Positions 10,246 to 22,786 of a stretch of DNA of 64,000 nucleotides are shown here, in pieces. Location: positions 33,522,191 through 33,586,190 of the forward strand of contig NC_135357.1 in assembly GCF_051622035.1 (NCBI RefSeq), in the 5' to 3' direction. A program made the translations under genes and the position numbers. Position 1 is the stretch's first letter. Every line of letters starts with the position of its first letter. The notes under the pieces were generated by a model that was not told where the DNA came from, did not search any database, and saw only the letters and a list, made by a program, of their open reading frames with translations. The DNA comes from Arctopsyche grandis. Its lineage: Eukaryota > Arthropoda > Insecta > Trichoptera > Hydropsychidae.

Positions 10246-10540
10246 ATTAGGCATTGAAAGACACGAAGTAAGGGCGAAAATACACTGAATGGTAGGGGCC
10301 GTCACGTCCGTGGCAGCTTGCTGCTGTGACCGTAAACAATGGATGTTCCCCAAACCGAATTCGGGTGTAGTAGCACGTGCAGAATGCATTTGCTTGCAGT
10401 TCGCACTGGAGTCTATGCATATCCATATGCAAACGACAAGTTTCTCCTGCAGTTATTCAAATATGGGATTCACCGTTATCGATCACTGTCAAGCAAGGAT
10501 AAACTATCACCGAAAACACTCCAGGGGGTGATTTTTTCGC
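10246..10540. repeat. Degenerate AGGGCGAAAA-type MITE copy
   Basis: Contains GGGCGAAAATACACTGAATG and CTCCAGGGGGTGATTTTT, matching 20180-20400 and, in the other orientation, 32504-32809. The short ORFs in it are not conserved as protein. Confidence 0.5.
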
Positions 10541-11682
10541 ATATTTTAAAGTATCTAAAGAAAAGCAAGTATTATGTAGCAATCAGTGTGTTTTCATCTT
10601 AAAATGTGTATTTTGAAAAGAGTATTTTAAATGTTTTAAGACGAAAAATGTATCCTATACGTATTAAAACACATCTAACAAAGAACTGAAAATAAGTAGA
10701 CACCCTTTTCAATTTTCATTGGATCTGTGTGCAAAATTATGAGCATAAGTTTAAATAAAGGAATAAATGCACAATTAAAGAAAATATTCATCACAACTCG
10801 TCACAACAATTAATTTGAGCACATATGAGATAGCAAAACACTAAGAGGAGACAGTGTTCAAATTTTAATTTATTTGTCTTAAAAATCAAACTAAATAAAA
10901 ACATTCCAATATGTATCCATATGCTAAAGAAGGTGGTAAATTTTTTGAGTTTTACCCGAAGTGTATAAAAATTTTAAAATAAGCGGGACTAATAAGTTTC
11001 ACAACATCTTGTGCAAATCCGAATATGAAAGGTGAATGGCTTATGACATAAAAAATCATTACACATTATAAATAAATTAACGTATAATTGCACCGAATAA
11101 TATTATTTTCAAATTTATGTATTTTGTATAGGTATAATTATGGACACCGGTCTTGAAAATATCACTATAAACCTAATTCGTACTGCTTAATCGTGCTACA
11201 TAAACATAAATCACAAGGTAAAATGAGTTACTATTGGCATTATAAATTGGGTCTGGTAAGCGTTTAAGAGTTGGATTATTTTTAAAATTCAAAAATTAAA
11301 ATTCATCTAAAGTCATTCATCGAATCAAGAAATATCTAATTATGTACGGTGCATAAATTGAAATATCCATTTGGCAAATTTTTTGAGCTATTCCAATTGC
11401 TGCTGGCATGATTTGTATTTTACTATATAAATCCAGATTGGTCACTTCACGCTGAATTTAACTCAATCTCAAATATTTTTTTTACTAAATGTTTATATAT
11501 TTGTAAATTTGTTATTCTATTGTTTTCTATTTCTCCCACAGTTTGACGAATGATGTTTTTCAAAAACGGAAAATCTTTAGTTAGAACGAAAAATTGTCAA
11601 AATCTTCGTCAATGTGATGCAATGCTCAAAATCAAGAATGCATTAAGAAACAAAAAGAAAGGAGATTGCTCTGTAGTTTGCG
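10541..11682. other. Intergenic spacer upstream of gene A2
   Basis: AT-rich, no gene seen. It is homologous to 20460-21718 upstream of A3 but not to the DNA upstream of A1, which marks the left duplication breakpoint near 2735. Confidence 0.45.
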
Positions 11683-11762
11683 TATAAATTGCCATGCATA
11701 TGATGCTTTGGGCATCAGTCAGGTAGAGGCAACCAAACAAAGAACATACCAAATATATTACT

Positions 11763-12759
11763 ATGGGCTTCATTGTGAGTTTCAAATGATATTACAGGTA
11801 AGATTTTCACGGAATAACAACTAAATTTATCATGTTTGTTGTAGATTGTCTTAAAACTAGCAGCTCTCTTGGCTGTGGCGGCTGCCTCAGCTGAGGAAAA
11901 GCAACAGCAGAAGAGGGGGTTATCAAATTTGGGGCATTATGGCTCATCTAGTGACTATTCCCAAGGAGGATACGATGGCGGACACGGAGGATACGGAGCT
12001 GGATCTGGTGGATTGGGAGGATTCGGAGGAGAATCTGGATTCGGAGGAGGTGATGGTGGTCTTGGAGGTGGAGATGGTGGTTTCGGGGGTGGAGATGGTG
12101 GTCTCGGAGGTGGAGATGCTGGAGTCCAAGTCAATACCGTGACCGTTCCCGTCCCCCAACCCTACCCAGTAACCGTCGAACGTCGTGTCCCAGTTGAAGT
12201 ACGAGTCCCAGTTAACAGACCAGTGCCAGTAGAAGTACCACAACCATACACAGTCAATGTAGAAAGGCGAGTTCCAGTCACCGTCAACAGACCAGTACCG
12301 TACACCGTAAGAGTGCCCGTCCAAGTGGTCCAGATCCAAAGAGTTGAAGTACCAGTGCCAAGACCTTACCCAGTCCCAGTCAATAGGCCAGTTCCAGTAC
12401 CAGTACCGAGGGCTATTATTATCGAAAGCCAAGTACCAGTTGTAGTAGGTGGAGGAGCTGGAGGAGCAGGAGGAGCTGGTGGAGCTGGTGGAGCTGGGGG
12501 TGCTGGTGGAGCAGGAGGTGCTGGTGGATTTGGAGGACTTGGTGGTGGATTTGGAGGTGGACTCGGTGGAGGATTCGGTGGACATGGTGTTTCTGGTGGA
12601 TTCGGAGGGAGCTATGGAGGATTTAGCTCAGGTTCTCATGGTGGATACAGCTCAGGTTCTCACGGTGGATTCAGCTCTGGTGGACTTTCTTCAATCCATG
12701 GTGGCGGATTCAGCTCAGGTGGAAAGACCTCTTCTCATCAAATCTCCATTAAACATTGA
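11763..12759 (+). CDS. Secreted Gly-rich / Val-Pro-Tyr block protein A2
   Basis: Exon 1 is 11763-11774 (MGFI), the intron is 11775-11844 (70 bp, GTGAGT...GTAG), and exon 2 is 11845-12759, giving about 308 aa. It is near-identical to A1 across the signal peptide, the KRGLSNLG segment, the Val/Pro/Tyr core and the His-ending tail. It differs mainly by loss of one Gly-rich module in the N-terminal arm and one SSGGY module in the tail, so length variation lies in the Gly-rich repeats while the core is constant. The promoter has TATAAA at 11683-11688 and TCAGTC at 11715-11720; the polyadenylation signal is at 12815-12820. It presumably gives the same structural product as A1. Confidence 0.85.
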
Positions 12760-12829
12760 TTTATTATTATACATAGTATTGATGCTTTTTCCGTTGATAT
12801 TTGATCATATTTTCAATAAAATATAAAAT

Positions 12830-13203
12830 GTTGATCATTTTTGTATGTTGGATGTTATATGTACTTAAAAAATAAAAAAAAAAATAATAGTATTACTTGT
12901 GTTTGTTTTTCCTAATCACAAAAACAAGTATTTACAATAACAGATTATGTGACGAAAAAGGTACATAAATTGAGATTTCATATGCATTGAAACTTTGCCA
13001 TTTTGCGCAGTTTGGTCAACGATGGATATTACAATCAATTTTTATAGTTCGATGGTGAAAAATAATCGTCCAAATTAGCGGAAATTTTGATTACGGTGAC
13101 ATTTAATAGGTAGTTGCAGTATTTGTTTTACTTTTTGCCACCCACTCGTCTTGTTGGATTTTAATTGTTTAAACACCAATAAGTTTTTCATTTTCACACT
13201 ACA
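12830..13203. other. Spacer, no gene seen
   Basis: Continues the A-gene 3' flank, homologous to 3950-4110, then unique DNA up to the Helitron insertion point after A at 13203. Confidence 0.4.
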
Positions 13204-13424
13204 TCTAATCTATAATTTGGAAAGAGACTTTGTATGTATGTAAATATCCTTGGTCGTCGTCGTCGTCTTCGTCGTCGTCTTCGTCGTCCGTAGATCGGTG
13301 ACGTCATCGAACACGTGATTCGATTTTTTTTTTTTCGATCCATGGGCGCCGATTTTTTTTTTCGTTTCAATGGATTCACCCCCGCGGGGGCGCAAGGCGA
13401 GTAGTTTAATGGGGCCCCGCCAGG

Positions 13425-14255
13425 GGCGCCACAAGGGGCGCAGCCCCGTGGGGCCCCAGCCTCATGGGGCGCAGCCCCATGGGGATCAAAAGGGGGCGCC
13501 ACAAGGGGCACAGCCCCGTGGGGCCCAGCCTCATGGGGCGCAGCCCCATGGGGCTCAAAAGGGGGTGCCACAAGGGGCGCAGCCCCGTGAAGCCCCGAAG
13601 GGGGCGCGGGGGGCCCAGCCTCATGGGGCGCAGCCCCATGGGGCTCAAAAGGGGGCGCCACAAGGGGCGCAGCCCCGTGGGGCCCCGAAGGGGGCCCGGG
13701 GGGCCCAGCCTCATGGGGCGCAGCCCCATGAGGCTCAAAAGGGGGCGCCACAAGGGGCGCAGCCCCGTGGGGCCCCGAAGGGGGCCCGGGGGGCCCAGCC
13801 TCATGGGGCGCAGCCCCATGGGGCTCAAAAGGGGGCGCCACAAGGGGCGCAGCCCCGTGGGGCCCCGAAGGGGGCCCGGGGGGCCCAGCCTCATGGGGCG
13901 CAGCCCCATGGGGCTCAAAAGGGGGCGCCACAAGGGGCGCAGCCCCGTGGGGGCCCGGGGGGCCTAGCCTCATGGGGCGCAGCCCCATGGGGCTCAAAAG
14001 GGGGTGCCACAAGGGGCGCAGCCCCGTGAAGCCCCGAAGGGGGCGCGGGGGGCCCAGCCTCATGGGGCGCAGCCCCATGGGGCTCAAAAGGGGGCGCCAC
14101 AAGGGGCGCAGCCCCGTGGGGCCCCGAAGGGGGCCCGGGGGGCCCAGCCTCATGGGGCGCAGCCCCATGGGGCTCAAAAGGGGGCGCCACAAGGGGCGCA
14201 GCCCCGTGGGGCCCCGAAGGGGGCCCGGGGGGCCCAGCCTCATGGGGCGCAAGCC
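13425..14255. repeat. 90-bp GC-rich minisatellite
   Basis: Units with CAGCCTCATGGGGCGCAGCC recur at 13621, 13711, 13801 and 13891, an exact 90-bp period, with related units on either side. Since 90 is a multiple of three, several frames stay open on both strands and create long spurious ORFs. The units are rich in GGGGCGC and GGGCCC palindromes. Confidence 0.9.
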
Positions 14256-15090
14256 CTAATAGGCATTAACTAAGGGGGGCGAAGCCCTAGACGGCAATTA
14301 ATCATGGGGGCGCGGAGGGGCGAAGCCCTAAAAGGCAACTGATCATGGGGGCGAAGCCTTAGACGGCATTTAATCATGGGGGCGCGGAGGGGCGAAGCCC
14401 TAAAAGGCATTAACTAAGGGGGGCGAAGCCCTAAACGGCAATTAATCTTGGGGGCGCGGGGGGCGAAGCCCTAAAAGGCAACTGATCATGGGGGCGAAGC
14501 CTTAGACGGCATTTAATCATGGGGGCGCGGAGGGGCGAAGCCCTAAAAGGCATTAACTAAGGGGGGCGAAGCCCTAAACGGCAATTAATCTTGGGGGCGC
14601 GGGGGGCGAAGCCCTAAAAGGCAACTGATCATGGGAGCGAAGCCTTAGACGGCATTTAATCATGGGGGCGCGGAGGGGCGAAGCCCTAAAAGGCATTAAC
14701 TAAGGGGGGCGAAGCCCTAAACGGCAATTAATCTTGGGGGCGCGGGGGGCGAAGCCCTAAAAGGCAACTGATCATGGGAGCGAAGCCTTAGACGGCATTT
14801 AATCATGGGGGCGCGGAGGGGCGAAGCCCTAAAAGGCATTAACTAAGGGGGGCGAAGCCCTAAACGGCAATTAATCTTGGGGGCGCGGGGGGCGAAGCCC
14901 TAAAAGGCATTAACTAAGGGGGGCGAAGCCCTAGACGGCATTTAATCATGGGGGTGCGGAGGGGCGAAGCCCTAAAAGGCATTAACTAAGGGGGGCGAAG
15001 CCCTAAACGGCAATTGCTCATGGGGCGTGGAGGGGCGAAGCCCTAGAAGGCAAAGGCTCAGGGGGGCGCCGAGGGCGAAGCCCTAGAAGG
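14256..15090. repeat. 143-bp higher-order minisatellite of about 36-bp subunits
   Basis: Subunits of the form GGGGCGAAGCCCTAAAAGGC are arranged in a higher-order period. GGCATTAACTAA starts at 14406, 14549, 14692 and 14835, exactly 143 bp apart. The motif GCGAAGCC also occurs in the Helitron tail itself. Confidence 0.88.
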
Positions 15091-15262
15091 CAAAAAAAAA
15101 ATTTTGATTTTTTTTTGGATTTTTTAAAAATTTTTTTTTTAATTTTTTTTTTATTTTTTTTTTATTTTTTTTTTTTTTTTTTTTTTTGATTTTTTTTTTA
15201 TTTTTTTTTTATTTTTTTTTTTAATTTTTAAATTTTTTTTAAATTTTTTTTTTTTTTAATTA
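15091..15262. repeat. T-rich low-complexity block
   Basis: Long T runs interrupted by A or GA, within the Helitron before its 3' tail. Confidence 0.9.
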
Positions 15263-15329
15263 AATTAGCTTAGTCATGTTTAAGCGGTTTATATTATAAA
15301 CACTGAGCGAAGCCGGGTAATACAGCTAG

Positions 15330-16493
15330 TCTTATATAATTTGCATTATAGGCTCTCATTATCACTCATTAAATTAGTACTTCACTCATAGATAATATGT
15401 ACATATATTGAGTTTTTGAAATAATGTTTAAATTATCTTTTTATTTTATTTTATTATATTTAATATACATATATTAATTTTTATATATGTATATATTTTT
15501 TATATTACATTTACTAATCTTAGTAGGTTTTTTATATACATATTTTTTATATATTGACTTAATATTATATATACAAAATATATAAGAGGTTTGTTTTTAA
15601 AAACCTTTTTTATTATTTTTATGATTACTCAACACATACATAAATATAAATAAACTATTCGACGTGGGACACCTTGAAAATAATATTCAAATTTGTAAAA
15701 AGTATTGACACAATAATATCGCTTAGGGAAAACTTTGCTTTTAAGCCTGAATAGTTGATATTATATTTTTTTTATGTCGGAACATAAAATGCATAAATAA
15801 AATTAATGAAATAACAGTTTATTTGCAATTATAGATGGTCATCGTGATTTTTTTTTTTTTGAAGTTTGTATATGAGCCATCTAGTTTCAAAACCAGATAA
15901 GTCAGTTTTTATAAATTTTTCAGGAACAAGGAAAAACTTATAACTAGCTTAATTTTATTTTTATTTTTTTAAATATTTTATATAAACTGGTCATAGACGT
16001 TTACATCTTTGACTGTATTTTCACTTTTGACTGTATTTTCACAATAACTACGAGACTTACCTGATTTTGAAACAAACCTTGACTTTAGCTAAGTAATTCA
16101 ATAGGATGTAAATTCCTTTGAACTTTCTTACTTGGCCAACATATGGATCCGTATTTTATGATCATCCATCTTTCTTCCAAATCATGTTTATTGTCACAGT
16201 TAAAAATTATTTACTTCATTGGAAACATATAATTTTTTTTTAAATTAAAGAATACGGGATTTTTCTGTAGTATTTTTACATGCGCGCATTTCTCCAGGTG
16301 CCCAGTTTTCTGTGTGCAAGACCTTTGGGGAAAAAGGGAAGGAAAAGGAAAAAGGGAGACCTTTGAGTTCAGATTTTTCTCAAGCGGATTTTTAATATCG
16401 TAAGTATTTATAATACATATGTTTGTAATGAAATTTATAATACATATGTATTTTGCTATCATCTCGGCTATTCGCTTAAGATTTTTGATATCA
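15330..16493. other. AT-rich spacer, no gene seen
   Basis: Low-complexity AT-rich DNA. The right part (16170-16490) is homologous to 5090-5400 after A1. Confidence 0.4.
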
Positions 16494-16784
16494 TCCTTCG
16501 CCGTTCAATTCTTATGCAGTTCAAAAGATTGTTGTGTGATGAGCAACGTAGCTTTACACCATGTCGTTCCACCACCACTAATCTTGCCTGCTTTACAAAT
16601 TTGATAATGTCTAAAGTTGAAGTCGGTAAACAAGTGGATATAGTCTACTTTGACTTTCGCAAAGCCCTTGATAGTGTTAGTAATGACGCTCTTCTGATTC
16701 GGTTAGCTGAAATGGGATTTTCACCACGTCTTCTTAAACTCTTTGTTTCTTAACTTAGTGATAGGAAGCAATTTGTTAGTTATG

Positions 16785-16790
<6 letters not shown>
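16494..16790 (+). pseudogene. Jockey/CR1-like reverse transcriptase remnant (copy 2)
   Basis: It encodes CDEQRSFTPCRSTTTNL and IVYFDFRKALDSVSNDAL, then breaks at a stop and a (TA)n tract. It is the duplicate of the remnant at 5406-5870. Confidence 0.72.

Positions 16791-16847
<57 letters not shown>
16788..16847. repeat. (TA)n microsatellite
   Basis: Pure TA tract next to the 3' end of a SINE. Confidence 0.9.
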
Positions 16848-16850
<3 letters not shown>

Positions 16851-16866
16851 TTATTTTACATATATA

Positions 16867-17272
16867 CCAGGAAGGCCTTACAGGAAAATCCCAATGCGCC
16901 TTCCTGGCCAATTACAAATACAAATGCAGCATTTTTTTTTTATTATAAGTCGTTGAATTGCGAGACACTGAAAAAACTCGCAAATTAACGAGACATCTAT
17001 GAATTGTACATAAATTTTTATTGTACATCCATCAAATTTCAAATAGTGGTGACAGTAGGTAGGAAGGATTTTTAGCCAATTTTTTTTCCGGGAACCGTTT
17101 CAACAATGAAATCAGAGAAAATTGGCAAACTCTGATAGGAAACGATCAACCTGGAGTCACAAATCCAGGTCTGACCAACAGCATACTCTGAAAAATTCAT
17201 TTTCATTCAGGGATAGAACCCGGCACCTTCTTGACGATAAGCAGAAGCTTAACGTCCGAGCTATGCTGCTGG
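16867..17272 (-). mobile_element. tRNA-derived SINE copy 2
   Basis: Tail CCAGGAAGGCC at 16867, tRNA-like head ending at 17272 (AGCAGCATAGCTCGGACG on the minus strand, box B-like GGTTCTATCCC). It belongs to the same subfamily as 60926-61313. It is absent from the first duplicated unit, so it inserted after the duplication. Confidence 0.75.
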
Positions 17273-17775
17273 CTATATATATAATCATAGCTAATTACCC
17301 TGCTCGCGCAAATTAGGTGAGTATGTACCGTTTAGCATGCACCCTTTTTTTTTATCTTTCGATTTTTGATCTTTGCCTTTCGATATTTGTGTTTTCTGAT
17401 ATTTGCTTGATATTTGCTTTTTTACAAATTTAATAGGTTCCATTTCTTTACGAATTTGGTATTTCATATAATCCAAATAATTAAACTACAGTTTTTAATT
17501 TTTCCATCATTATGATTCAAAATGTATGCAAATCCATTATTTTAATGAAAATTGTTTTTTAGTTGTTAGACCTTGCAATAGACGGCTGAACGAACTTACA
17601 TACACTAGGAAAATAACATTTGCTCCAGCTGAGATGATTTCTTTCAGTCACATATGCTCGAGTAAATTCCAAATCGTTACACAATGTATGTCCAAATATG
17701 TATGTATATATATGCAAGTAGAATGTACATATGACTGATTTATGTATATTCATATTACCAAAATTTGGAAACGGG

Positions 17776-17782
17776 TATATAA
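17776..17782 (+). promoter_or_regulatory. TATA box of gene B2
   Basis: TATATAA, equivalent to the B1 box at 7642-7648 and 69 bp before the ATG. Confidence 0.6.
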
Positions 17783-17844
17783 GGTGATTGTTTGTATGGA
17801 CAATTCATCATTCAAATCGGATCAGCAGTAGAATCATCATCACA

Positions 17845-19236
17845 ATGATGAGCACGGTAATATTCCCATATAATTTTACAAAAATAATATTGTTTTAAAG
17901 TATAAAAGCAAATGAAAACATTTTTAAAATGAACTTGTATTACACTTTTATAATAATTATATGTACTAGTGATGTACCCATAATGGATTTTTTTCAAATA
18001 CCTTATATATAATTTAATATTTTTATTTAATTGTTTAATATGAAAAAAATGGTAAAAACTTCATTCCTATCTACATACATATAGACAATTATAAAACATC
18101 AATCGAAAAATAATTAATTAATTAAATAAACTTTCAATATATGGCGGCAAATGCTCCGAGACTCCGCGCCGTATATTTGCCTAGAGGAATCATTGGTAGA
18201 AAACAGTATATTTAGCTGTGACGTACATATGTATGTATTTCGAATAAAAGCGACTATTATAGTATGGCGAGCGTTATCTCAGACATACAGACCGACACAC
18301 AGAATAGCGATTTTATATATATGTATGATCTATATTTTATTGTGACAATTTGGTGTTTTTTTTTAGTATTTAATAGTGTTGGCATTGTGTGCTGCATCGG
18401 GAGCAGCTGAAAACAAAAAGCAAGATAAACGAGGACTATCTGATTTGGGAGACGGAGGACATGGTTACTCCAGTGGAAGTTTTGGACACGGTGGATCAGG
18501 GGGAGGTTATAGTGGAGCTGGTGGATTTGGTGGAGCTGGAGGATTCGGTGGAGCCGAAGGATTTGGTGGAGCAGGTGGAGCAGGTGGAGCTGGAGGATTC
18601 GGTGGAGCAGGTGGAGCTGGTGCAGCTGGTGGAGCCCCGCAAGTGATCACCAACACTATCCCAGTACCTCAGCCCTACCCAGTCCAAGTCGAGAGACAAG
18701 TCCCAGTACCTGTCCGAGTCCCTGTCGATAGGCCCTACCCAGTACAAGTACCCAGGCCTTATCCAGTCCGAGTAGAGAGGCCAGTGCCTTACACCGTCGA
18801 CAATCCCATTCCATACCCAGTCAGAGTTCCAGTGCGAGTAACAGTCATCAGGAGGGTCGAAGTACCAGTGGACCGTCCTTACCCAGTCCCAGTCTATAGG
18901 CCAGTTGCAGTGCCAGTGTCTCAGCCGTACGTCGTTCAAAGGAACGTTCCAGTTTATATCAACGCAGGTGCTGGTGGAGCTGGTGGAGCTGGTGGAGCTG
19001 GAGGTGCCGGAGGCTTCGGAGGAGCTGATGGAGGATTTGGTGGTGCTGATGGAGGATTCGGTGGCGCTGGAGGTTTTGGCGGAGATGGAGGATATGGTGG
19101 AAATGGTGGAGATGGAGGTTTCGGTGGTCATGGATTAGGAGGTGGTAGTGGTGGATTTGCAAGCCATGGTGGCTCCTCTTCTTCCTATTCTTCTGAAAGT
19201 TCTCCAGCTCATGGAAGTTCGTACTCCCACCATTGA
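17845..19236 (+). CDS. Secreted Gly-rich / Val-Pro-Tyr block protein B2
   Basis: Exon 1 is 17845-17856 (MMST, donor ACG|GTAATA), the intron is 17857-18366, and exon 2 is 18367-19236, giving about 293 aa. It is nearly identical to B1: the same signal peptide, KKQDKRGLSDLGD, an unchanged Val/Pro/Tyr core and the same Ser/His tail. The differences are extra GGA modules in the Gly-rich arms and a few substitutions (for example GGAEGF for GGAGGF). The intron carries the same Helitron as B1. AATAAA is at 19282-19287. Confidence 0.85.
17966..18328 (-). mobile_element. Helitron insertion inside the B2 intron
   Basis: CTAG at 17966-17969 and GA|T at 18327-18328. It occupies the same intron position and has the same ends as in B1, so it was inherited through the gene duplication. 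Confidence 0.65.
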
Positions 19237-19506
19237 TTATTTTATGCAATGATATTTTGTACCAAATATTAGGCTGGGATTAATAAAATTTATCAACCCA
19301 ACAAATATATTATTTTATTTGATAATATACATAAGTACATATATACAAATATACACATTGATTACAAAATTAAATAAATCAAATACTCTTTATAATTATT
19401 TGTATTTATTTACATATTTTAAAAACTAGAAGTTTAAAATGTACATTATATAATCTTAAATTTTATATGAACAGAATTATTTTTATTATTGGAAACGTCA
19501 CTTTAA

Positions 19507-20060
19507 AGTAGGGCGACCATATTTCCCAGGTCTTCAAACTGGACGCTCCGCCAAAAGTGTTGCACATAATAATAACCTAATATTAATAATTATTTCAATT
19601 ATCAATTTAAATTATTAATTTCAGTCACCGATACTAAGTTTCAGTTCGATAGGACTAACGGTGTTCAAAAAATCCCCAAAATACACACACACACACACAC
19701 ACACATTTTTTCTAAATCATGAAAACGTGATCAGTAATCGATTCCGAGTTCGAATCAGTCATAATCTCGAGTTCGAATTTTCGCATGATCACAAAACATG
19801 TAAAATTCATCATGTAAAAAATATTTAAATATTACTTTAGAATGAATATATTGTATGTAAATGTATATTTATATATTAATATTTGTTTTTGGGAAACAAA
19901 TGATTTGGAAAAACAAGTTTGAAAAAAAAAAAGAAATCTATCGGAAAAGAATTCTTCTGCTCATCAATGGATGGACAAAACTGGAAAAATAGTTTCACAA
20001 AAACAAGATGCAGTACATAAAAAACTGTCCCGCCCAAACGGGACGTACGGTCGACCTACT
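19507..20060. mobile_element. MITE with TAGG-CGACC termini (copy 2)
   Basis: The left end TAGGGCGACCATATTTCCC is at about 19509; the right end GGGACGTACGGTCGACCTAC is near 20040-20059. It is the duplicated counterpart of 9420-10160. Its interior holds a (CA)n run (19683-19704) and a piece of another repeat (CGATACTAAGTTTCAGTTCG), also found at 40140. Confidence 0.5.
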
Positions 20061-21718
20061 ATAAAATCATTTTGAAGGACCTTTTACAAACTCTTTTTGA
20101 TGGCAGGAATTAAATAGTGATTTTTTTTATAAATCAGTTAAATTCTACATATGTACATATGTATATTAGGCATTGAATGACACGAAGTAAAGGCGAAAAT
20201 ACACTGATTGGTATGGGACGTCACGTCTTTTGCTTCCCGCTATAATCGCAAACAGTGGGTGTTCCCCAAGCAGAATGCATATGCTTGGGAGTTCGCACGT
20301 TTATGCATATCCATATGCAACCGAAAAGTTTCTCCTGCATTCAAATATGGGATTCATCGTAAACTATCACCAAAAACACTCCAGGGGGTGATTTTTGGGA
20401 CTGTGTACCTTGTACCTTGTATATACCTTGAAAAGCACGTATTATGTAGCAATCAGTGTGTTTTCATCCTAAAAGGTGAATTTTGAAAAGCGTATCATTT
20501 TAAATGTTTAAAGACGAAAAATGTATCCTACAACTGTTAGATCACAGCTAATAAAGAACTGAAGACACCCTTTTCAGTTTTCATTTGATCTGTAAGCAAA
20601 ATTATGAGCATAAGTGCAAATGCAAAATTAAAGAAAATATTCATCACAATTCATCACAAAATTAATTTGAGCAAATAAAAACATTAAAATATGTATCATA
20701 TGCTAAAGAAGTGTGGTAATTTTTTTGAGTTTTTCCTGATATGTATAAAAAGTTGAAAGTTTGAAAATGGCGGTATAAGTTACACAACATCTTGTGCACG
20801 TCCGAATATGTAAGGCGATATAATATAATCTTTTTGATATGCCCAGGTTTACCACTAATTACTCATTGAACTCAGCTATGTTGAGACTGCACAGAGTTGG
20901 AAACGAATTATCCATGGTCGATTTATTCATTGTTAGTAAATATAACATGAAATCTATTTTATTTAAATATTTTTTTAATATAATGTAATTTATTTTGTAG
21001 TATATGAATGTATGTGTATTTTTCTTTTATATTTCATTTTAATTTTTTTTCTTTTTCTTTCTCTATTTCCAACATGTAAAATGGTCAATTTTTTCTTGAC
21101 CGTAAAATAAAATAAAATAAAAAATAAAAATAAATAAAAAATAATTCTGTGTCCATAATTATGTGTTTTGTATAATTTTGAAACACCGAAGTCTTGAAAA
21201 TATCACTTTGAACCTAATTCGTACTGGCTAATCGTGCTACATAATCAGAAATCACAAGTTGAAATGAGTACTATTGGCATTATAAATTTGGTCTGGTAAG
21301 CATTTGAGAGTTGGATTATTTAAAATTCCAAAATAAAATTCATCAAAAGTCATTCATCGAATCAAGAAATATCTAATTACGGTGCATAAATTGAAATATC
21401 CATTTGGAAATTTTTTCAGCTATTCCAGTAGCTGCTGGCATGATTTGTATTTTACTATACATATAAATCCAGATTGGTCACTTCACGCTGAATTTAACTG
21501 AATCTCAAGTATTGTTTTTACTAAATGTTTATATATTTGTAAATTTGTTATTCTATTGTTTTCTATTTCTCCCAAAATTTGACGAATGATGTTTTTCAAA
21601 AACGGAAAATCTTTAGTTCGAACGAAAAATTGTCAAAATCTTCGTCAACGTGATGCAATGCTCAAAATCAAGAATGCATTAAGAAACAAAAAGAAAGGAG
21701 ATTGCTCTGTAGTTTGCG
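20061..21718. other. Intergenic spacer upstream of gene A3
   Basis: Homologous to the DNA upstream of A2. It also holds a LINE-like 3' tail with AAATAAAATAAA repeats (about 20820-21150) not seen upstream of A2. No gene seen. Confidence 0.45.
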
Positions 21719-21798
21719 TATAAATTGCCATGCATATGATGCTTTGGGCATCAGTCAGGTAGAGGCAACCAAACAAACAACATACCAAATATATTACT

Positions 21799-22786
21799 AT
21801 GGGCTTCATTGTGAGTTTCAAATGATATTACAGGTAAGATTTTCACGAAATAACAACTAAATTTATCATGTTTGTTGTAGATTGTCTTAAAACTAGCAGT
21901 TCTCTTGGCTGTGGCGGCTGCCTCAGCTGAGGAAAAGCAACAGCAGAAGAGGGGGTTATCAAATTTGGGGCATTATGGCTCATCTAGTGACTATTCCCAA
22001 GGAGGATACGATGGCGGACACGGGGGATACGGAGCTGGATCTGGTGGATTGGGAGTATTCGGAGGAGAATCTGGATTCGGAGGAGGTGATGGTGGTCTTG
22101 GAGGTGGAGATGGTGGTTTCGGGGGTGGAGATGGTGGTCTCGGAGGTGGAGATGCTGGAGTCCAAGTCAACACCGTGACCGTTCCCGTCCCCCAACCCTA
22201 CCCAGTAACCGTCGAACGTCGTGTCCCAGTTGAAGTACGAGTCCCAGTTAACAGACCAGTGCCAGTAGAAGTACCACAACCATACACAGTCAATGTAGAA
22301 AGGCGAGTTCCGGTCACCGTCAACAGACCAGTACCGTACACAGTAAGAGTGCCCGTCCAAGTGGTCCAGATCCAAAGAGTTGAAGTACCAGTGCCAAGAC
22401 CTTACCCAGTCCCAGTCAATAGGCCAGTTCCAGTGCCAGTACCTAGGGCTATTATTATCGAAAGCCAAGTACCAGTTGTAGTAGGTGGAGGAGCTGGAGG
22501 AGCTGGTGGAGCTGGTGGAGCTGGGGGTGCTGGTGGAGCAGGAGGTGCTGGTGGATTCGGAGGACTTGGTGGTGGATTTGGAGGTGGACTCGGTGGAGGA
22601 TTCGGTGGACATGGTGTTTCTGGTGGATTCGGAGGTAGCTATGGAGGATTTAGCTCAGGTTCTCATGGTGGATACAGTTCCGATGGATACAGCTCAGGTT
22701 CTCACGGTGGACTTTCTTCAATCCATGGTGGCGGATTCAGCTCAGGTGGAAAGACCTCTTCTCATCAAATCTCCATTAAACATTGA
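21799..22786 (+). CDS. Secreted Gly-rich / Val-Pro-Tyr block protein A3
   Basis: Exon 1 is 21799-21810 (MGFI), the intron is 21811-21880 (70 bp) and exon 2 is 21881-22786, giving about 305 aa. It has the A-type domain order: a signal peptide (one Ala to Val change), KRGLSNLG, a short Gly arm, the conserved Val/Pro/Tyr core, the GGAGGAGG arm and the SSIHGGGFSSGGKTSSH tail. Relative to A1 it lacks a Gly module in each arm, and its tail has SSDGY in place of SSGGY. Promoter elements are at 21719 and 21751; AATAAA is at 22854-22859. The 3' flank diverges from A1 and A2 after about 22860, marking the right edge of the duplicated array. Confidence 0.85.

Larger units (their letters stand above)
13204..15329 (+). 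mobile_element. Helitron (family 1) carrying two minisatellite arrays
   Basis: The 5' end is TCTAATCTATAATTTGG at 13204, preceded by A. The 3' end is CTAG at 15326-15329, followed by T. Before it comes the family tail GCGAAGCCGGGTAATACAG. The same 5' end occurs at 44921 and 54327 (minus), and the same tail at 45506 and 50470. These are the TC...CTRR|T, A/T-insertion hallmarks of Helitrons. There is no Rep/helicase gene, so it is non-autonomous. The interior is two G-rich minisatellites and a T-rich block. Confidence 0.7.

Noticed and set aside
13194..14273. Long Pro/Gly/Ala-rich ORFs on both strands
   Set aside because: They lie inside the 90-bp minisatellite. A period divisible by three keeps several frames open at once, so openness is not evidence of coding.
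13425..15090. Possible CRISPR array
   Set aside because: Units are contiguous tandem repeats without unique spacers, in a eukaryotic context.
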